From positions 62,001 through 126,000 of the forward strand of contig DGCD01000011.1 of the NCBI GenBank assembly GCA_002384935.1: a DNA stretch of 64,000 nt, given 5' to 3'. Source of the stretch: Pusillimonas sp. UBA3987 (GTDB taxonomy: Bacteria > Pseudomonadota > Gammaproteobacteria > Burkholderiales > Burkholderiaceae_B). Made by a program: the position numbers and the translations under genes. Positions within the stretch are counted from its first letter, which is position 1. Each line of letters begins with the position of its first letter. The notes beneath the pieces were generated by a model that saw nothing but the letters and a program-made list of their open reading frames with translations, was not told where the DNA came from and ran no database searches. Shown piece after piece: positions 44,592 through 54,377 of the stretch.

Positions 44592-47447
44592 TTACACGGT
44601 TTCGCGCTTGAGTACCGTTGAAAGGTAGTGCCCGGTATAACTGCTTTCGTTGCCGGCGATGTCTTCAGGTGTGCCCTGTGCCACGATCCGGCCCCCGCCG
44701 TCGCCGCCTTCCGGGCCCATGTCGATAATCCAGTCGGCGGTTTTGATGACATCCAGATTGTGCTCGATCACGATGACTGTGTTGCCGGCATCGACCAATT
44801 GTTGCAGCACTTTCAATAGCAGGGCAATGTCGTGAAAGTGCAGGCCCGTGGTGGGCTCGTCGAGGATGTACAGCGTTTTGCCTGTGCTGCGGCGCGACAG
44901 TTCCAGCGAGAGCTTCACGCGCTGTGCCTCACCACCGGAAAGGGTGGTGGCGCTTTGCCCAAGGCGTATGTACGATAAGCCCACATCCATTAATGTGTTG
45001 AGCTTGCGCGCAATGGAGGGGACAGCCTCAAAGTAATCCAGCGCCTGGGCAACAGTGAGGTTCAATACTTCGCTGACGTTTTTTCCGCGATAGCGAATCT
45101 CCAGCGTTTCGCGGTTGTAGCGTTTACCTTCGCAAGTGTCGCAGGGCACATACATGTCGGGCAGGAAGTGCATTTCCACTTTCACCACGCCGTCGCCCTG
45201 GCAGGCTTCGCAGCGCCCGCCTTTGACATTGAATGAAAAGCGGCCCGGGTCGTAGCCGCGCGTGCGGGCCTCGGGTACGCCGGCGAACAGTTCACGAATC
45301 GGCGTGAACATGCCGGTGTAGGTGGCGGGGTTACTGCGCGGTGTACGCCCAATCGGGCTTTGGTCGACATTAATGATTTTGTCGAAATGTGAAAGCCCTT
45401 CAAGCGAAGTATGGGGTGCGGGCTCGGTCTGCGCCCGATGCAGGGCGGCCGCCACTGACACGGCGAGTGTGTCGTTGATGAGCGTGGATTTGCCCGAACC
45501 GGAAACCCCTGTAATGCACACCAGCCGAGCGGCAGGCACGCTAAGGTCAACAGACTTCAGGTTGTTGCCTGTACACCCTTTCAATACCAGTTGTGCCTGC
45601 TCTTCGGTGACCGGGCGGCGCTCCGGCGTGGCAATGCGGCGTGCACCGGTAAGATACTGGGCGGTTAGCGAGTCGGCATTGTCCAGCAGTTCCCCGGGGG
45701 TTCCCTGGGCCACGACCCGGCCGCCTTGTTCACCGGCACCCGGCCCCATGTCTACTACAAAGTCGGCGCTGCGAATCATGTCTTCGTCGTGCTCAACCAC
45801 AATAACGCTGTTACCCAGGTCGCGAAGATGTTGCAGGGTTTGAATAAGGCGGTCGTTGTCGCGCTGGTGCAAGCCAATGGAAGGCTCGTCCAGTACGTAC
45901 ATTACGCCGGTCAGGCCCGAGCCGATCTGGCTGGCCAGGCGAATGCGTTGGGCCTCACCGCCCGAGATGGTGTCGGCGCGGCGGTCGAGGGAAAGATAGG
46001 TCAGCCCGACATTGTTCAGGAAAGTCAGGCGTGCCTCGATTTCGCGAACAATTCGGTCTGCGATTTCTTTTTTGGCGCCCTGCAAGGCAAGTTGCTGGAA
46101 CCAGCCCAGGCAATCTTTCAAGGACAGCGCTTCCACTTCGTAAATGGCGCGCCCCAGGCGCTCCTGAGGCCCCGGCTCGTTGCCGATGAGCACGTTGCGC
46201 GCTTCAGCGCGCAACCGGGAACCGTGGCAGTCGGGGCAACTGCGTGTGTGACGACACTTGGCCAGTTCCTCCCGAACCACCGATGAGTCGGTTTCACGCC
46301 AGCGGCGCTCCAGATTGGGAATGACGCCTTCGAATGTGTGTTTCTTGACGGTACTGCGGCCTTTTTCGTTCAGGTAGATAAAAGGAATTTCTTCGTTGCC
46401 TGAACCGTACAGGATACGTTCACGTGTTTTCTCGTCCAGCGATTCGAATGGTGCGTCAAGATCGAATTCGTAGTGGGCCGCCAGGCTGGTTAGCAAGGCG
46501 TGTGTAAAGGCGTTGCGCCGGTCCCATCCGGCAATGGCGCCACCGGCCAGGCTCAGTTCGGGAAAGGCCACGACGCGTTTGGGGTCGAAAAAATCAACGT
46601 GGCCCAGGCCGTCGCAGCGCGGGCAGGCCCCGACCGGGTTGTTGAAGCTGAACAGGCGCGGCTCCAGTTCAGTAAGGCTGTAGCTGCATACCGGGCAGGC
46701 GTAACGGCTGGAAAACGCGACTTCTTCGTCGGTGTCCATATTCAACGCCACGACACGGCCGTCGGTAATCGACAGCGCCGTTTCAAAACTTTCGGCCAGG
46801 CGTTGCCGGCTTTCCGCTTTCACGCGCAAGCGGTCTATCACGACATCAATGCTGTGCTTTTCGGTTTTCTTCAGGGGTTCAAGGCGGTCGATCTCCACCA
46901 TGTCGCCATCAACGCGCAGGCGCACAAAGCCTTGGGCTTGCAGGCTGGCGCATTCGTCTTCGAAACTGCCTTTGCGGGCCCGTGCCAGCGGAGCCAGAAT
47001 GGCCAGGCGGGTTCCGGTTGCCCAGTCCATGACCTTGTCGACCATTTGGCTCACGCTTTGTGCCTGCAGCGGCAAACCATGGTCGGGGCAGAAAGGGGTG
47101 CCCACTCGCGCGTACAATAGGCGCAGGTAATCGTGAATTTCTGTAATGGTGCCAACCGTGGAACGCGGATTGTGGCCGGCGGCTTTTTGTTCAATGGAAA
47201 TAGCCGGCGACAGGCCTTCGATCAGGTCGACATCGGGTTTGTCCATTAATTGCAGGAATTGCCGTGCGTAGGCCGACAAGCTTTCCACATAGCGCCGTTG
47301 GCCCTCTGCGTACAGCGTGTCGAATGCCAAAGACGATTTACCCGAGCCCGACAGGCCGGTTATCACCACCAGTTGGTGGCGAGGCAGGTCGAGCGAGATG
47401 TTTTTCAGATTGTGCGTGCGGGCACCGCGGATGCGAATTGCGTCCAT
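44592..47447 (-). CDS. uvrA: excinuclease ABC subunit A
   Basis: A 951-residue nucleotide-excision-repair damage sensor. The first Walker A is GLSGSGKSSLAFDTL and the second GVSGSGKSTLIND. Signatures SGGEAQRIRLA and LSGGEAQRVKLSLEL and two zinc modules (CPVC...CPRC; CEAC...CDTC) are present. Full-length and intact. Divergent from the MFS gene. Confidence 0.97.
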   Translation of the reverse strand: MDAIRIRGARTHNLKNISLDLPRHQLVVITGLSGSGKSSLAFDTLYAEGQRRYVESLSAYARQFLQLMDKPDVDLIEGLSPAISIEQKAAGHNPRSTVGTITEIHDYLRLLYARVGTPFCPDHGLPLQAQSVSQMVDKVMDWATGTRLAILAPLARARKGSFEDECASLQAQGFVRLRVDGDMVEIDRLEPLKKTEKHSIDVVIDRLRVKAESRQRLAESFETALSITDGRVVALNMDTDEEVAFSSRYACPVCSYSLTELEPRLFSFNNPVGACPRCDGLGHVDFFDPKRVVAFPELSLAGGAIAGWDRRNAFTHALLTSLAAHYEFDLDAPFESLDEKTRERILYGSGNEEIPFIYLNEKGRSTVKKHTFEGVIPNLERRWRETDSSVVREELAKCRHTRSCPDCHGSRLRAEARNVLIGNEPGPQERLGRAIYEVEALSLKDCLGWFQQLALQGAKKEIADRIVREIEARLTFLNNVGLTYLSLDRRADTISGGEAQRIRLASQIGSGLTGVMYVLDEPSIGLHQRDNDRLIQTLQHLRDLGNSVIVVEHDEDMIRSADFVVDMGPGAGEQGGRVVAQGTPGELLDNADSLTAQYLTGARRIATPERRPVTEEQAQLVLKGCTGNNLKSVDLSVPAARLVCITGVSGSGKSTLINDTLAVSVAAALHRAQTEPAPHTSLEGLSHFDKIINVDQSPIGRTPRSNPATYTGMFTPIRELFAGVPEARTRGYDPGRFSFNVKGGRCEACQGDGVVKVEMHFLPDMYVPCDTCEGKRYNRETLEIRYRGKNVSEVLNLTVAQALDYFEAVPSIARKLNTLMDVGLSYIRLGQSATTLSGGEAQRVKLSLELSRRSTGKTLYILDEPTTGLHFHDIALLLKVLQQLVDAGNTVIVIEHNLDVIKTADWIIDMGPEGGDGGGRIVAQGTPEDIAGNESSYTGHYLSTVLKRETV

Positions 47448-47565
47448 GTTTTCAGTAGAAAGTCTTTCAGAAGGCTAACTTGCTACTATAACGCGCTGCG
47501 CTCTTTTGAGCACGGCCTGCATTGCTTTTGATTGTGTGAATTGAATTTGTCGCTAAAGAAACCTT

Positions 47566-48780
47566 ATGAGTAACTCCGGTGCCGGCGCCGTTAATGAAAC
47601 CCAGGCCAAACTGAAACTAACGCCCACCGAACGCAAAGCCAGCTTTTCGTTGGCGCTGCTGTTTGCCTCGCGCATGCTGGGCTTGTTCCTGCTGACCCCT
47701 GTTTTTGCGGTGGCGGCACTGTCTATTCCCGGCGGTAACGATGCCACCAAGGTGGGGCTGGCCCTGGGGGCCTACGGTTTGACGCAAGCCATTATGCAAA
47801 TCCCGTTGGGCATGGCGTCCGACCGTTTTGGTCGTCGTGCCGTGGTGGTGGCCGGGATGGTGCTGTTTATTGCCGGCGGCATCATGTGCGCGCTGGCGTC
47901 TGATATTAACTGGATCATTGCCGGGCGTATTCTGCAGGGCCTGGGGGCGGTTTCGGCGGCCATTACCGCCTGGGTGGCCGATGCAACGCGCCCGGAAGTA
48001 CGAACGCGCGCCATGGCCATGGTGGGAGCGTCGATTGGTTTGTCGTTCGCCGTATCGCTGGTGTTGTCCCCGGTGGTTGTGGGCCAGTTCGGCTTATCGG
48101 GTCTATTCTGGGTGATTAGCCTTTTGGGCTTTTTGTGCCTGCTTGTGGCCGCTTTCGTTGTTCCTTCCGCGCCCCGGGCTGCGCCGCCTTTGGTGCGCGT
48201 CAAGCCGGTTGATGTGCTGCGCCACGCCGATTTGCTGCGCTTGAATCTGGGCGTATTCTGCCTGCACTTCATTCTGATGGCGCTGTTTATTGTTGTGCCC
48301 AGCGTGCTTTCCAGCCTGGGTGATTTTGGGTCGGCGCAGTTGTGGCAGGTTTATTTGCCGGTTATTTTGCTGTCGTTTGTGTTCATGGTACCTGCGGTTT
48401 TCTATACTGAAACCCGCAAGGCACATAAAGCCGCATTGCAATGGTCGGTGTTGGGTTTGGCGGTTACATTGTTGTTCATGCCCTGGGCCAGCGAGCAACT
48501 ATTGTGGATGGTGGCGGCGCTGGTGGGTTTCTTTGTTGCGTTCAACGTGCTTGAAGCGTTGCAGCCGTCGCTGGTTTCCCGCGTGGCGCCGCCCGACTTT
48601 AAAGGACTGGCGCTGGGCTTTTACAATATGTCGCAAGCGCTCGGCGTGTTCATTGGGGCGTCGCTGGGCGGCTTGGTTATTACATACGCAGGAGCATCTT
48701 ATGTGTTCCTGCTGTGCGCATTACTGGCGCTGATTTGGTATGGGGTGGCGCGTGGCATGCAGCCCTTGAAAGATGCCTGA
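47566..48780 (+). CDS. MFS transporter
   Basis: A 404-residue, 12-helix major facilitator protein. The loop 2-3 motif is GMASDRFGRRAVVVAG, and GFYNMSQALGVFIGASLGGL lies in the C-terminal half. The pattern resembles YajR-like drug-efflux members, and the place between uvrA and ssb is conserved in related betaproteobacteria as I recall. Substrate not known. Confidence 0.88.
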   Translation: MSNSGAGAVNETQAKLKLTPTERKASFSLALLFASRMLGLFLLTPVFAVAALSIPGGNDATKVGLALGAYGLTQAIMQIPLGMASDRFGRRAVVVAGMVLFIAGGIMCALASDINWIIAGRILQGLGAVSAAITAWVADATRPEVRTRAMAMVGASIGLSFAVSLVLSPVVVGQFGLSGLFWVISLLGFLCLLVAAFVVPSAPRAAPPLVRVKPVDVLRHADLLRLNLGVFCLHFILMALFIVVPSVLSSLGDFGSAQLWQVYLPVILLSFVFMVPAVFYTETRKAHKAALQWSVLGLAVTLLFMPWASEQLLWMVAALVGFFVAFNVLEALQPSLVSRVAPPDFKGLALGFYNMSQALGVFIGASLGGLVITYAGASYVFLLCALLALIWYGVARGMQPLKDA

Positions 48781-48885
48781 GCGGGATAAAAATATGCCTT
48801 GGTAGTTCTTCGGGCTAGTTGATTTTCCGGCTTTGAATTGAACGATAATGAACGTGAACGAATTTTATTGATTGGGGGTGAATAA

Positions 48886-49365
48886 ATGGCTTCAGTAAAC
48901 AAAGTAATTCTGGTGGGCAACCTGGGGCGCGACCCCGAAGTACGTTACAGCCCCGATGGCGTGGCAATTTGCAATATTTCGCTGGCTACCACTTCGCAAT
49001 GGAAAGACCGCAATTCGGGTGAAAAACGCGAAGAAACGGAATGGCACCGTGTGGTGTTCTACAACCGCCTGGCCGAAATCGCCGGCGAATACCTGCGCAA
49101 GGGTCGCGCGGTTTATGTAGAAGGCCGCATCAAAACCCGCAAATTTCAAGACAAAGAAACCGGCGCTGATCGTTACAGCACCGAAATTGTGGCCGAACAA
49201 ATGCAAATGCTGGGTGGGCGCGATAGCGGTGATTCCAGTGGCGACTTCGGTGGTGAAAGCAGCTCGCGCGCCCAGCGCCCGGCACAGCAGCAGCCTCGTC
49301 CGGCAGCGCCGCAAGCGGCTCCGGCAGCTAATTTGGCCGACATGGACGACGACATTCCGTTTTAA
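48886..49365 (+). CDS. ssb: single-stranded DNA-binding protein
   Basis: A 159-residue SSB. The OB fold starts ASVNKVILVGNLGRDPEVRY; a Gln/Pro/Ala-rich linker leads to the acidic tip DMDDDIPF that docks repair and replication proteins. AGGGGGTG-like ribosome site (GGGGGTG) lies before the ATG. The mobile element is inserted just downstream of its terminator. Confidence 0.96.
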   Translation: MASVNKVILVGNLGRDPEVRYSPDGVAICNISLATTSQWKDRNSGEKREETEWHRVVFYNRLAEIAGEYLRKGRAVYVEGRIKTRKFQDKETGADRYSTEIVAEQMQMLGGRDSGDSSGDFGGESSSRAQRPAQQQPRPAAPQAAPAANLADMDDDIPF

Positions 49366-49399
49366 CCGGGAAGACAGTTTATAGTGTAAACAAACTCAG

Positions 49400-49427
49400 C
49401 CCCACTATTGATTTAGTGGGGTTTTTT
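49400..49427 (+). terminator. ssb terminator
   Basis: CCCCACTA/TAGTGGGG with a 6-base loop and a run of six T. Outer flanks GTAAACAA (49386-49393) and TTGTTTAC (49429-49436) extend the inverted symmetry and resemble the element end sequence. Confidence 0.92.
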
Positions 49428-49486
49428 CTTGTTTACGTTTTTCTAATATTTCGGATAAACTGCGGCATATGGTTCACCTAATAAAG

Positions 49487-49501
49487 ATGTAAACAAATGC
49501 C
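49487..49501 (+). repeat. left-end inverted repeat of the SE element
   Basis: ATGTAAACAAATGCC, exactly inverted at 61552-61566. The ATG of intA at 49497 lies inside it. A weaker inverse, GCATATGGTTCAC at 49466-49478, stands to the left and could be the outer arm of the recombinase core site. Confidence 0.75.
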
Positions 49502-50768
49502 CAATCCGTATGTTGTAAGAACATTGAGATTGTCTTCAGGCGAACGCATGCCGGTGCTCGTCGATACACGGGTTGGAATGCCGTTGTTCAACCCTACCGT
49601 TTATGCTCTGACTCAGCTCCGAGGGCGCAACCTGGCGGCGAATACCATCGTGCAGGCGTTGCGCCACATTATGGTATTCATTTTGTTCTTAGAGCAAAGG
49701 GGCATCGACCTTGATGCCCGATTGCAGAAGGGTCATATTGTCGACCTGGCCGAGATTGAGTCCTTGGTCCGGACTTGCTACCTGCGCCTAGCGGATATGG
49801 GCGTTGACGAAGGTGCGAAAGCAACGCCCGCGGGCTTGGTCTCCTTGGAGCGGATTCGACGGGGTTTCGCTCGCCAAGCCGCACCGGCTATAGATCCAGA
49901 CTCCGTTGGTAATCGAGTTCGACGTATTGCTGACTATTTATCTTGGATGGCCTCTGCTTATCTGCTTAGGCTGCCTTTCGGAAATCCTGCTCTGAGCGCC
50001 TTGGAATCGTCTCGGCAGCAGGTGATCGGAGCACTGCGAGCGCGTGCACCTTCTTCTGGTGGCAGGACTGTTCTAGACGCTCGGGAAGGTCTTTCTCCGG
50101 AGGTATCTGCTCGACTTTTAGAAGTTACGGCTAGGAATTCACTTGAAAATCCCTGGGCCGGTGAATTCACTAAGCTTCGCAATGAGCTGATATTCCGTTG
50201 GATGTATTCCTTCGGCCTGCGCCGGGGAGAACTCTTAAACGTGAAGGTTTCCGACGTTAACTTCCGGAAGGAAACAGTGGTCATTATTCGCCGTGCAGAT
50301 GCTCCAGAGGACCCACGACAAGAGCAGCCCACAGTGAAGACACGCGACCGATTGCTACCTATGGCGCCAGACCTTTGTCGATTGACGCATGACTATGTTA
50401 TTCATGCTCGCAGCCGGTTAAAGGGAGCGCGCAAGCACGAGTATCTATTTGTGGCCGACAAGACCGGAGCACCCATGTCACTTAGCACCTTGAACAAGTG
50501 CTTTGCTTTTCTACGCACCAAGATTCGTGAGCTGCCGGACGACTTTTCTCCTCATGTTTTGCGGCACACATGGAACGACAATTTCTCTGCCGCGATGGAC
50601 CGGTTGGATATCCCAGCGGCGGAAGAGCAAAAGATGCGTTCATTCCTGATGGGATGGTCAGAAACATCAGATTCGGCACAAAACTATACCCGGCGGCATG
50701 TGCGAGAGAAGGCCAAAAAGGTGTCGCTTCACTTGCAGGCTGACATGGCCGGGAAGGTTGATCTGTAA
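49497..50768 (+). CDS. intA: tyrosine recombinase IntA
   Basis: A 423-residue site-specific recombinase. The catalytic residues are readable: R242 in FGLRRGELL, K281 in VKTRDR, H353 and R356 in SPHVLRHTW, W387 in GWSE, and nucleophile Y397 in SAQNYTRR. The N-terminal half holds the core-binding domain. It should cut and rejoin the element ends. The start codon lies inside the terminal repeat, so its promoter is mostly outside the element. It overlaps the next gene by one base (TAATG). Confidence 0.88.
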   Translation: MPNPYVVRTLRLSSGERMPVLVDTRVGMPLFNPTVYALTQLRGRNLAANTIVQALRHIMVFILFLEQRGIDLDARLQKGHIVDLAEIESLVRTCYLRLADMGVDEGAKATPAGLVSLERIRRGFARQAAPAIDPDSVGNRVRRIADYLSWMASAYLLRLPFGNPALSALESSRQQVIGALRARAPSSGGRTVLDAREGLSPEVSARLLEVTARNSLENPWAGEFTKLRNELIFRWMYSFGLRRGELLNVKVSDVNFRKETVVIIRRADAPEDPRQEQPTVKTRDRLLPMAPDLCRLTHDYVIHARSRLKGARKHEYLFVADKTGAPMSLSTLNKCFAFLRTKIRELPDDFSPHVLRHTWNDNFSAAMDRLDIPAAEEQKMRSFLMGWSETSDSAQNYTRRHVREKAKKVSLHLQADMAGKVDL

Positions 50769-52306
50769 TGGCACTGCTAGCGACAGCTATCCCCTTGGAG
50801 CCCACGTCTGTCCGGACGCGTGGTGGGATCTTGTTCGACCCTAATGACGAGAGGTGGACCATCCGTGAGGCACAGGGTATTGCACGCATCGATTTTTCAA
50901 GGTTGAGGGGTGCGGCTACTCCGAAATTCGTTTCTGGTTTCCGAAGTACGCTGGTCTGGTACGCCGAAAATAGGTCGCTGCGACACCTGGAAAATATGTT
51001 CAATCGGTCCGAGCACCTTTTTAAGTATCTTGGCGAAGCCCGGGAAGGAAGCGTGGAAGAAATCACAGGAACTGATTTGCTCAACTACCATGCAATGCTT
51101 GATAGCGATAAGAGGTGGTATTTAGGGTCTTTGGCTGGGCTCCTTAAGAAGTGGTATGCCCTTGGCCACCAGGGCGTTGCTGGCAGCGCGATAGCGGCGT
51201 TGCGAGAACTTAGACTCAAAGGCAACCAAAAAGGTGTGGCAGTTTCCACAATGGATCCTCATGATGGGCCATTCACCGATATTGAGTTGGAATCCATTCA
51301 GGTGGCGTTGAATCGTGCCTACGCTGCCGGCGCACTGTCCACAGACGACTATCTCCTATCCTGGTTGTTCATGCTACTTGGGCAACGGCCTGCGCAATAC
51401 GCCTTGCTGAAACTGTCGGACTTCACTGTCTTGGAGGTTGGCGATGGCTCGCTTACTTATTGTTTGAACGTGCCACGCGTTAAGCAACGCAAGCCAGCTA
51501 GGCTCGAATTCCGAGAGCGGCTGATTACACCGCAGATTGGCAAGCTTCTTCATGACTATGCGAACGAGGTTAGAGCGGCTCTAGAAGGAAAGTTGGGCGA
51601 CGTTAACCAAGCGCCGCTCTTTCCTGGCCGTAAAACCGGGGATCAGCCAGTTGGTATGGAATACCATAGGACCGGACAAGAGGTTGCCAACCAGTTGGTA
51701 AGGGCATTGGGCAAACTCAAGGTTTACTCCGAGCGTACCGGAAATCACATTCATATTACCGCGACCCGCTTCCGACGAACCCTCGGAACCAGGGCAGCAG
51801 TAGAGGACCACGGCGAGCTCATCATCGCAGAATTGCTTGACCACACGGACACTCAAAACGTTGGTGTGTATGTGCAAGCGACTCCTGAAATCATCAAACG
51901 TATCGATCGGGCGGTGGCGATGGCGCTGGCACCTATGGCTCAAGCATTCGCGGGTGTCATTATCCCAGATGAGTCCAAAGCGCTTCGAAATGGGGATCCG
52001 TCTAGCAGGGTCTTCGACCCTCGAATAGAGTCAACCTGTAAGCCGATGGGTAGTTGCGGCAGTCATGGATATTGCGGTTTCTCGGCACCCATAGCTTGTT
52101 ACACATGTCAGAGTTTCCAGGCGTGGGCGGATGGGCCACACGAAGCGGTGCTGGGCTATCTGTTGGCCGAGCGCGAACGTAAGATGGTCGTAGCTGATGA
52201 GCGTATTGCCTCGATAAACGACCGAACCATCCTGGCCGTCGCTGAGGTTGTTCGACAATGCCAGGCAAAGCACGATGTAGCAACGGAGGATGGCCATGAG
52301 CGCTGA
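50768..52306 (+). CDS. tfp: tyrosine recombinase-fold protein Tfp
   Basis: A 512-residue protein with the tyrosine-recombinase fold but an altered active site. LLGQRPAQYALL gives the first Arg; the second box reads ATRFRRTLGTRAA, where the usual His of HxxRH is Thr; LLDHTDTQNVGVYVQ gives a His and a Tyr. The C-terminal part carries a Cys cluster (CKPMGSCGSHGYCGF, CYTC) that may bind zinc. Such a protein matches the tfp gene of SE elements, thought to assist IntA and IntB. Overlaps intB. Confidence 0.8.
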   Translation: MALLATAIPLEPTSVRTRGGILFDPNDERWTIREAQGIARIDFSRLRGAATPKFVSGFRSTLVWYAENRSLRHLENMFNRSEHLFKYLGEAREGSVEEITGTDLLNYHAMLDSDKRWYLGSLAGLLKKWYALGHQGVAGSAIAALRELRLKGNQKGVAVSTMDPHDGPFTDIELESIQVALNRAYAAGALSTDDYLLSWLFMLLGQRPAQYALLKLSDFTVLEVGDGSLTYCLNVPRVKQRKPARLEFRERLITPQIGKLLHDYANEVRAALEGKLGDVNQAPLFPGRKTGDQPVGMEYHRTGQEVANQLVRALGKLKVYSERTGNHIHITATRFRRTLGTRAAVEDHGELIIAELLDHTDTQNVGVYVQATPEIIKRIDRAVAMALAPMAQAFAGVIIPDESKALRNGDPSSRVFDPRIESTCKPMGSCGSHGYCGFSAPIACYTCQSFQAWADGPHEAVLGYLLAERERKMVVADERIASINDRTILAVAEVVRQCQAKHDVATEDGHER

Positions 52307-54377
52307 ATTGGTCCTCTTCGTCCCCAAGGCAGAAAAAGGTGCTCAAGAGAACCTTAAGCAGTTCATTGGGCTTTGCCGTAATGAGCTGACAGCCTATGGC
52401 CGAGATTTGGATTTCGATGTCGACGAGTGGGATATCTCTGCCCATGTACAACTCAAGGGCATGGGAAATAAGCGTACGAGACTGCGTTTCTACACTCAGC
52501 CCTCCCTAACGCTGCCGACCCCGGAGGCAATGGTGGAGCCTTTTAGGTCGTTCGCCAAGGCATACATCCGATATACCTACGCGTTGCGTCCAGTCAAAAG
52601 CCAAAACTTCGTCCTTAGTGCGCTTCGAATGGTTCATGAGGCTCTGGTGGAGTCCGGAAAGGATAGTCCGGTTCACCTTGATGCTACTCTTTTGAATCGT
52701 GCTGCACAGATGGCGGGCGAATGTTTCGAGGGTAGCGCTTTTGGTACTGGAAACCAGATTGAGCGAATTGCGTCTTTCTTAGAAAGGCACCGCCTTATCA
52801 TGATTCCATCCAATAACTGGCAGAATCCTATAAAACGACAACGGGATAGGGGCAGAGTCGGTAAGCAATTTGATGAGGAGCGCGCCGCAAAGTTGCCCTC
52901 GGAAGCGGCGCTAGAAGCGCTTCCGAAAGTCTTCCGGCTTGCAGATGAAACTCCCTACGTGCTGGTGTCATCTATTGCTGCAATCCTGTGCGCTGCTCCT
53001 GACCGAATTAATGAGGTCCTCCTTTTGCCCGTTGACTGTGAGGTACGGCAAAAGCAATCGGATGGATCGGAGGCCTATGGTCTTCGGTGGTGGCCTGCTA
53101 AGGGCGCTGACCCAATGGTGAAATGGATCGTTCCGTCCATGGTCGATGTGGTGGTAGACGCGATTGCGAAGGTACGCAAACGCACAGATCACGCTCGTAA
53201 TGTAGCGCGATGGTACGAAGAAAATCCGAGTCGAGTTTATTTATCGACCGAGTTTGAATACTTGAGAGGGCAAGAGTACCTTAAGAACATTGAAGTCGGA
53301 CGGGTTCTCTTCGGAAAGGACGTGGACCGGAGCATCATAAATTTGTGGTACCGGAACAAAAACATACAGACAGCCACTATTGGCGGGGTACGGTGCTATC
53401 GCTTCGTTGATATTGAGCGCAATGTACTATCCATGCTCCCATTGCACGCTCCTTGGCTAAACAAGGATCTCGGTCTGAAGTATAGCGATGCACTCTTCAC
53501 TGTATGTAGAAATGACCTAGCGGCGGATAAGGCTACTTGGCCTGGGGTTGTTGCGACGGTAAGCATCAACCAGGTGAACAACAGGCTGGGCCCGAAAACA
53601 GGCAGTCACCATGAAACCATCTTTAGTCGTTACGGATTTACAGAGCCTGACGGTAGCCCGATCAAGGTTACGACACACCAGTTCCGGCACTATCTAAATA
53701 CACTGGCACAAGCGGGGGGGTTGAGCCAGCTCGATGTTGCCAAATGGTCCGGACGGAAGGACATTCGCCAAAATGCGACGTATGACCATGTGTCCGCTGA
53801 TGAGCTAGTATTAAAGATTCGTGGTGCATTAGGGGATGACAGCCAGATGTTTGGCCCGTTGGCCAATCTTCCCAAGCGCATCGTAATTCACCGAGATGAA
53901 TTCGCTCGCCTTAAAGTTCCGACTGCTCATACTACCGAATTCGGTGTGTGTATCCATGATTACACGATGGCTCCCTGCCAGCTACATGCTGACTGCCTCA
54001 ATTGTTCTGAGCAGGTCTGCGTAAAAGGCGATGAGGTTCGGTCAGCCAGGATTCGGGATGAGCTGGTGACTGCTAGAGAGAATCTAGAGGCAGCCAAGCA
54101 GGCTCATGCTGACGGTTACTTTGGAGCTAGTCGCTGGGTGGACCATCACGAGCTGACGGTAAAAAGGCTGGCTCAATTGTGTGCCCTTCTTGATGACACC
54201 AGTATTCCTCATGGTGCGGTCATCCAACTGTCAAACCTTCCTGTCCCGTCAAGAATCGAGCAAGCCAAAGTAGCTCGGGCCGCTTTAACGCACCGGCCGG
54301 AGCCGTCTGCTGATGCGAGTATATCGACTGAAACCATGCGCCGCCTGATGCTCGCGATGGAGGAAAATGGTGGCTAA
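52296..54377 (+). CDS. intB: tyrosine recombinase IntB
   Basis: A 693-residue large recombinase. R in CAAPDRINEVLLL, the box TTHQFRHYLNTLAQ with H and R, W in VAKWSGRKD, and Y in NATYDHVS complete an active site. The C-terminal Cys/His cluster (CIHDY, CQLHADCLNCSEQVC) resembles that of Tfp. ATG 52296 is chosen since GGAGG is six bases upstream; it overlaps the tfp end by 11 bases. Function in integration or circularization is inferred from the module. Confidence 0.85.
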   Translation: MSAELVLFVPKAEKGAQENLKQFIGLCRNELTAYGRDLDFDVDEWDISAHVQLKGMGNKRTRLRFYTQPSLTLPTPEAMVEPFRSFAKAYIRYTYALRPVKSQNFVLSALRMVHEALVESGKDSPVHLDATLLNRAAQMAGECFEGSAFGTGNQIERIASFLERHRLIMIPSNNWQNPIKRQRDRGRVGKQFDEERAAKLPSEAALEALPKVFRLADETPYVLVSSIAAILCAAPDRINEVLLLPVDCEVRQKQSDGSEAYGLRWWPAKGADPMVKWIVPSMVDVVVDAIAKVRKRTDHARNVARWYEENPSRVYLSTEFEYLRGQEYLKNIEVGRVLFGKDVDRSIINLWYRNKNIQTATIGGVRCYRFVDIERNVLSMLPLHAPWLNKDLGLKYSDALFTVCRNDLAADKATWPGVVATVSINQVNNRLGPKTGSHHETIFSRYGFTEPDGSPIKVTTHQFRHYLNTLAQAGGLSQLDVAKWSGRKDIRQNATYDHVSADELVLKIRGALGDDSQMFGPLANLPKRIVIHRDEFARLKVPTAHTTEFGVCIHDYTMAPCQLHADCLNCSEQVCVKGDEVRSARIRDELVTARENLEAAKQAHADGYFGASRWVDHHELTVKRLAQLCALLDDTSIPHGAVIQLSNLPVPSRIEQAKVARAALTHRPEPSADASISTETMRRLMLAMEENGG

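Noticed and set aside
49497..54377. Three consecutive tyrosine recombinase genes as a RIT (recombinase in trio) element or a Tn554-type transposon
   Set aside because: The sizes 423, 512 and 693 plus a fourth small coiled-coil gene, an altered middle recombinase and large cargo fit the SE module better. Tn554 has two recombinases; RIT elements are compact without such cargo.
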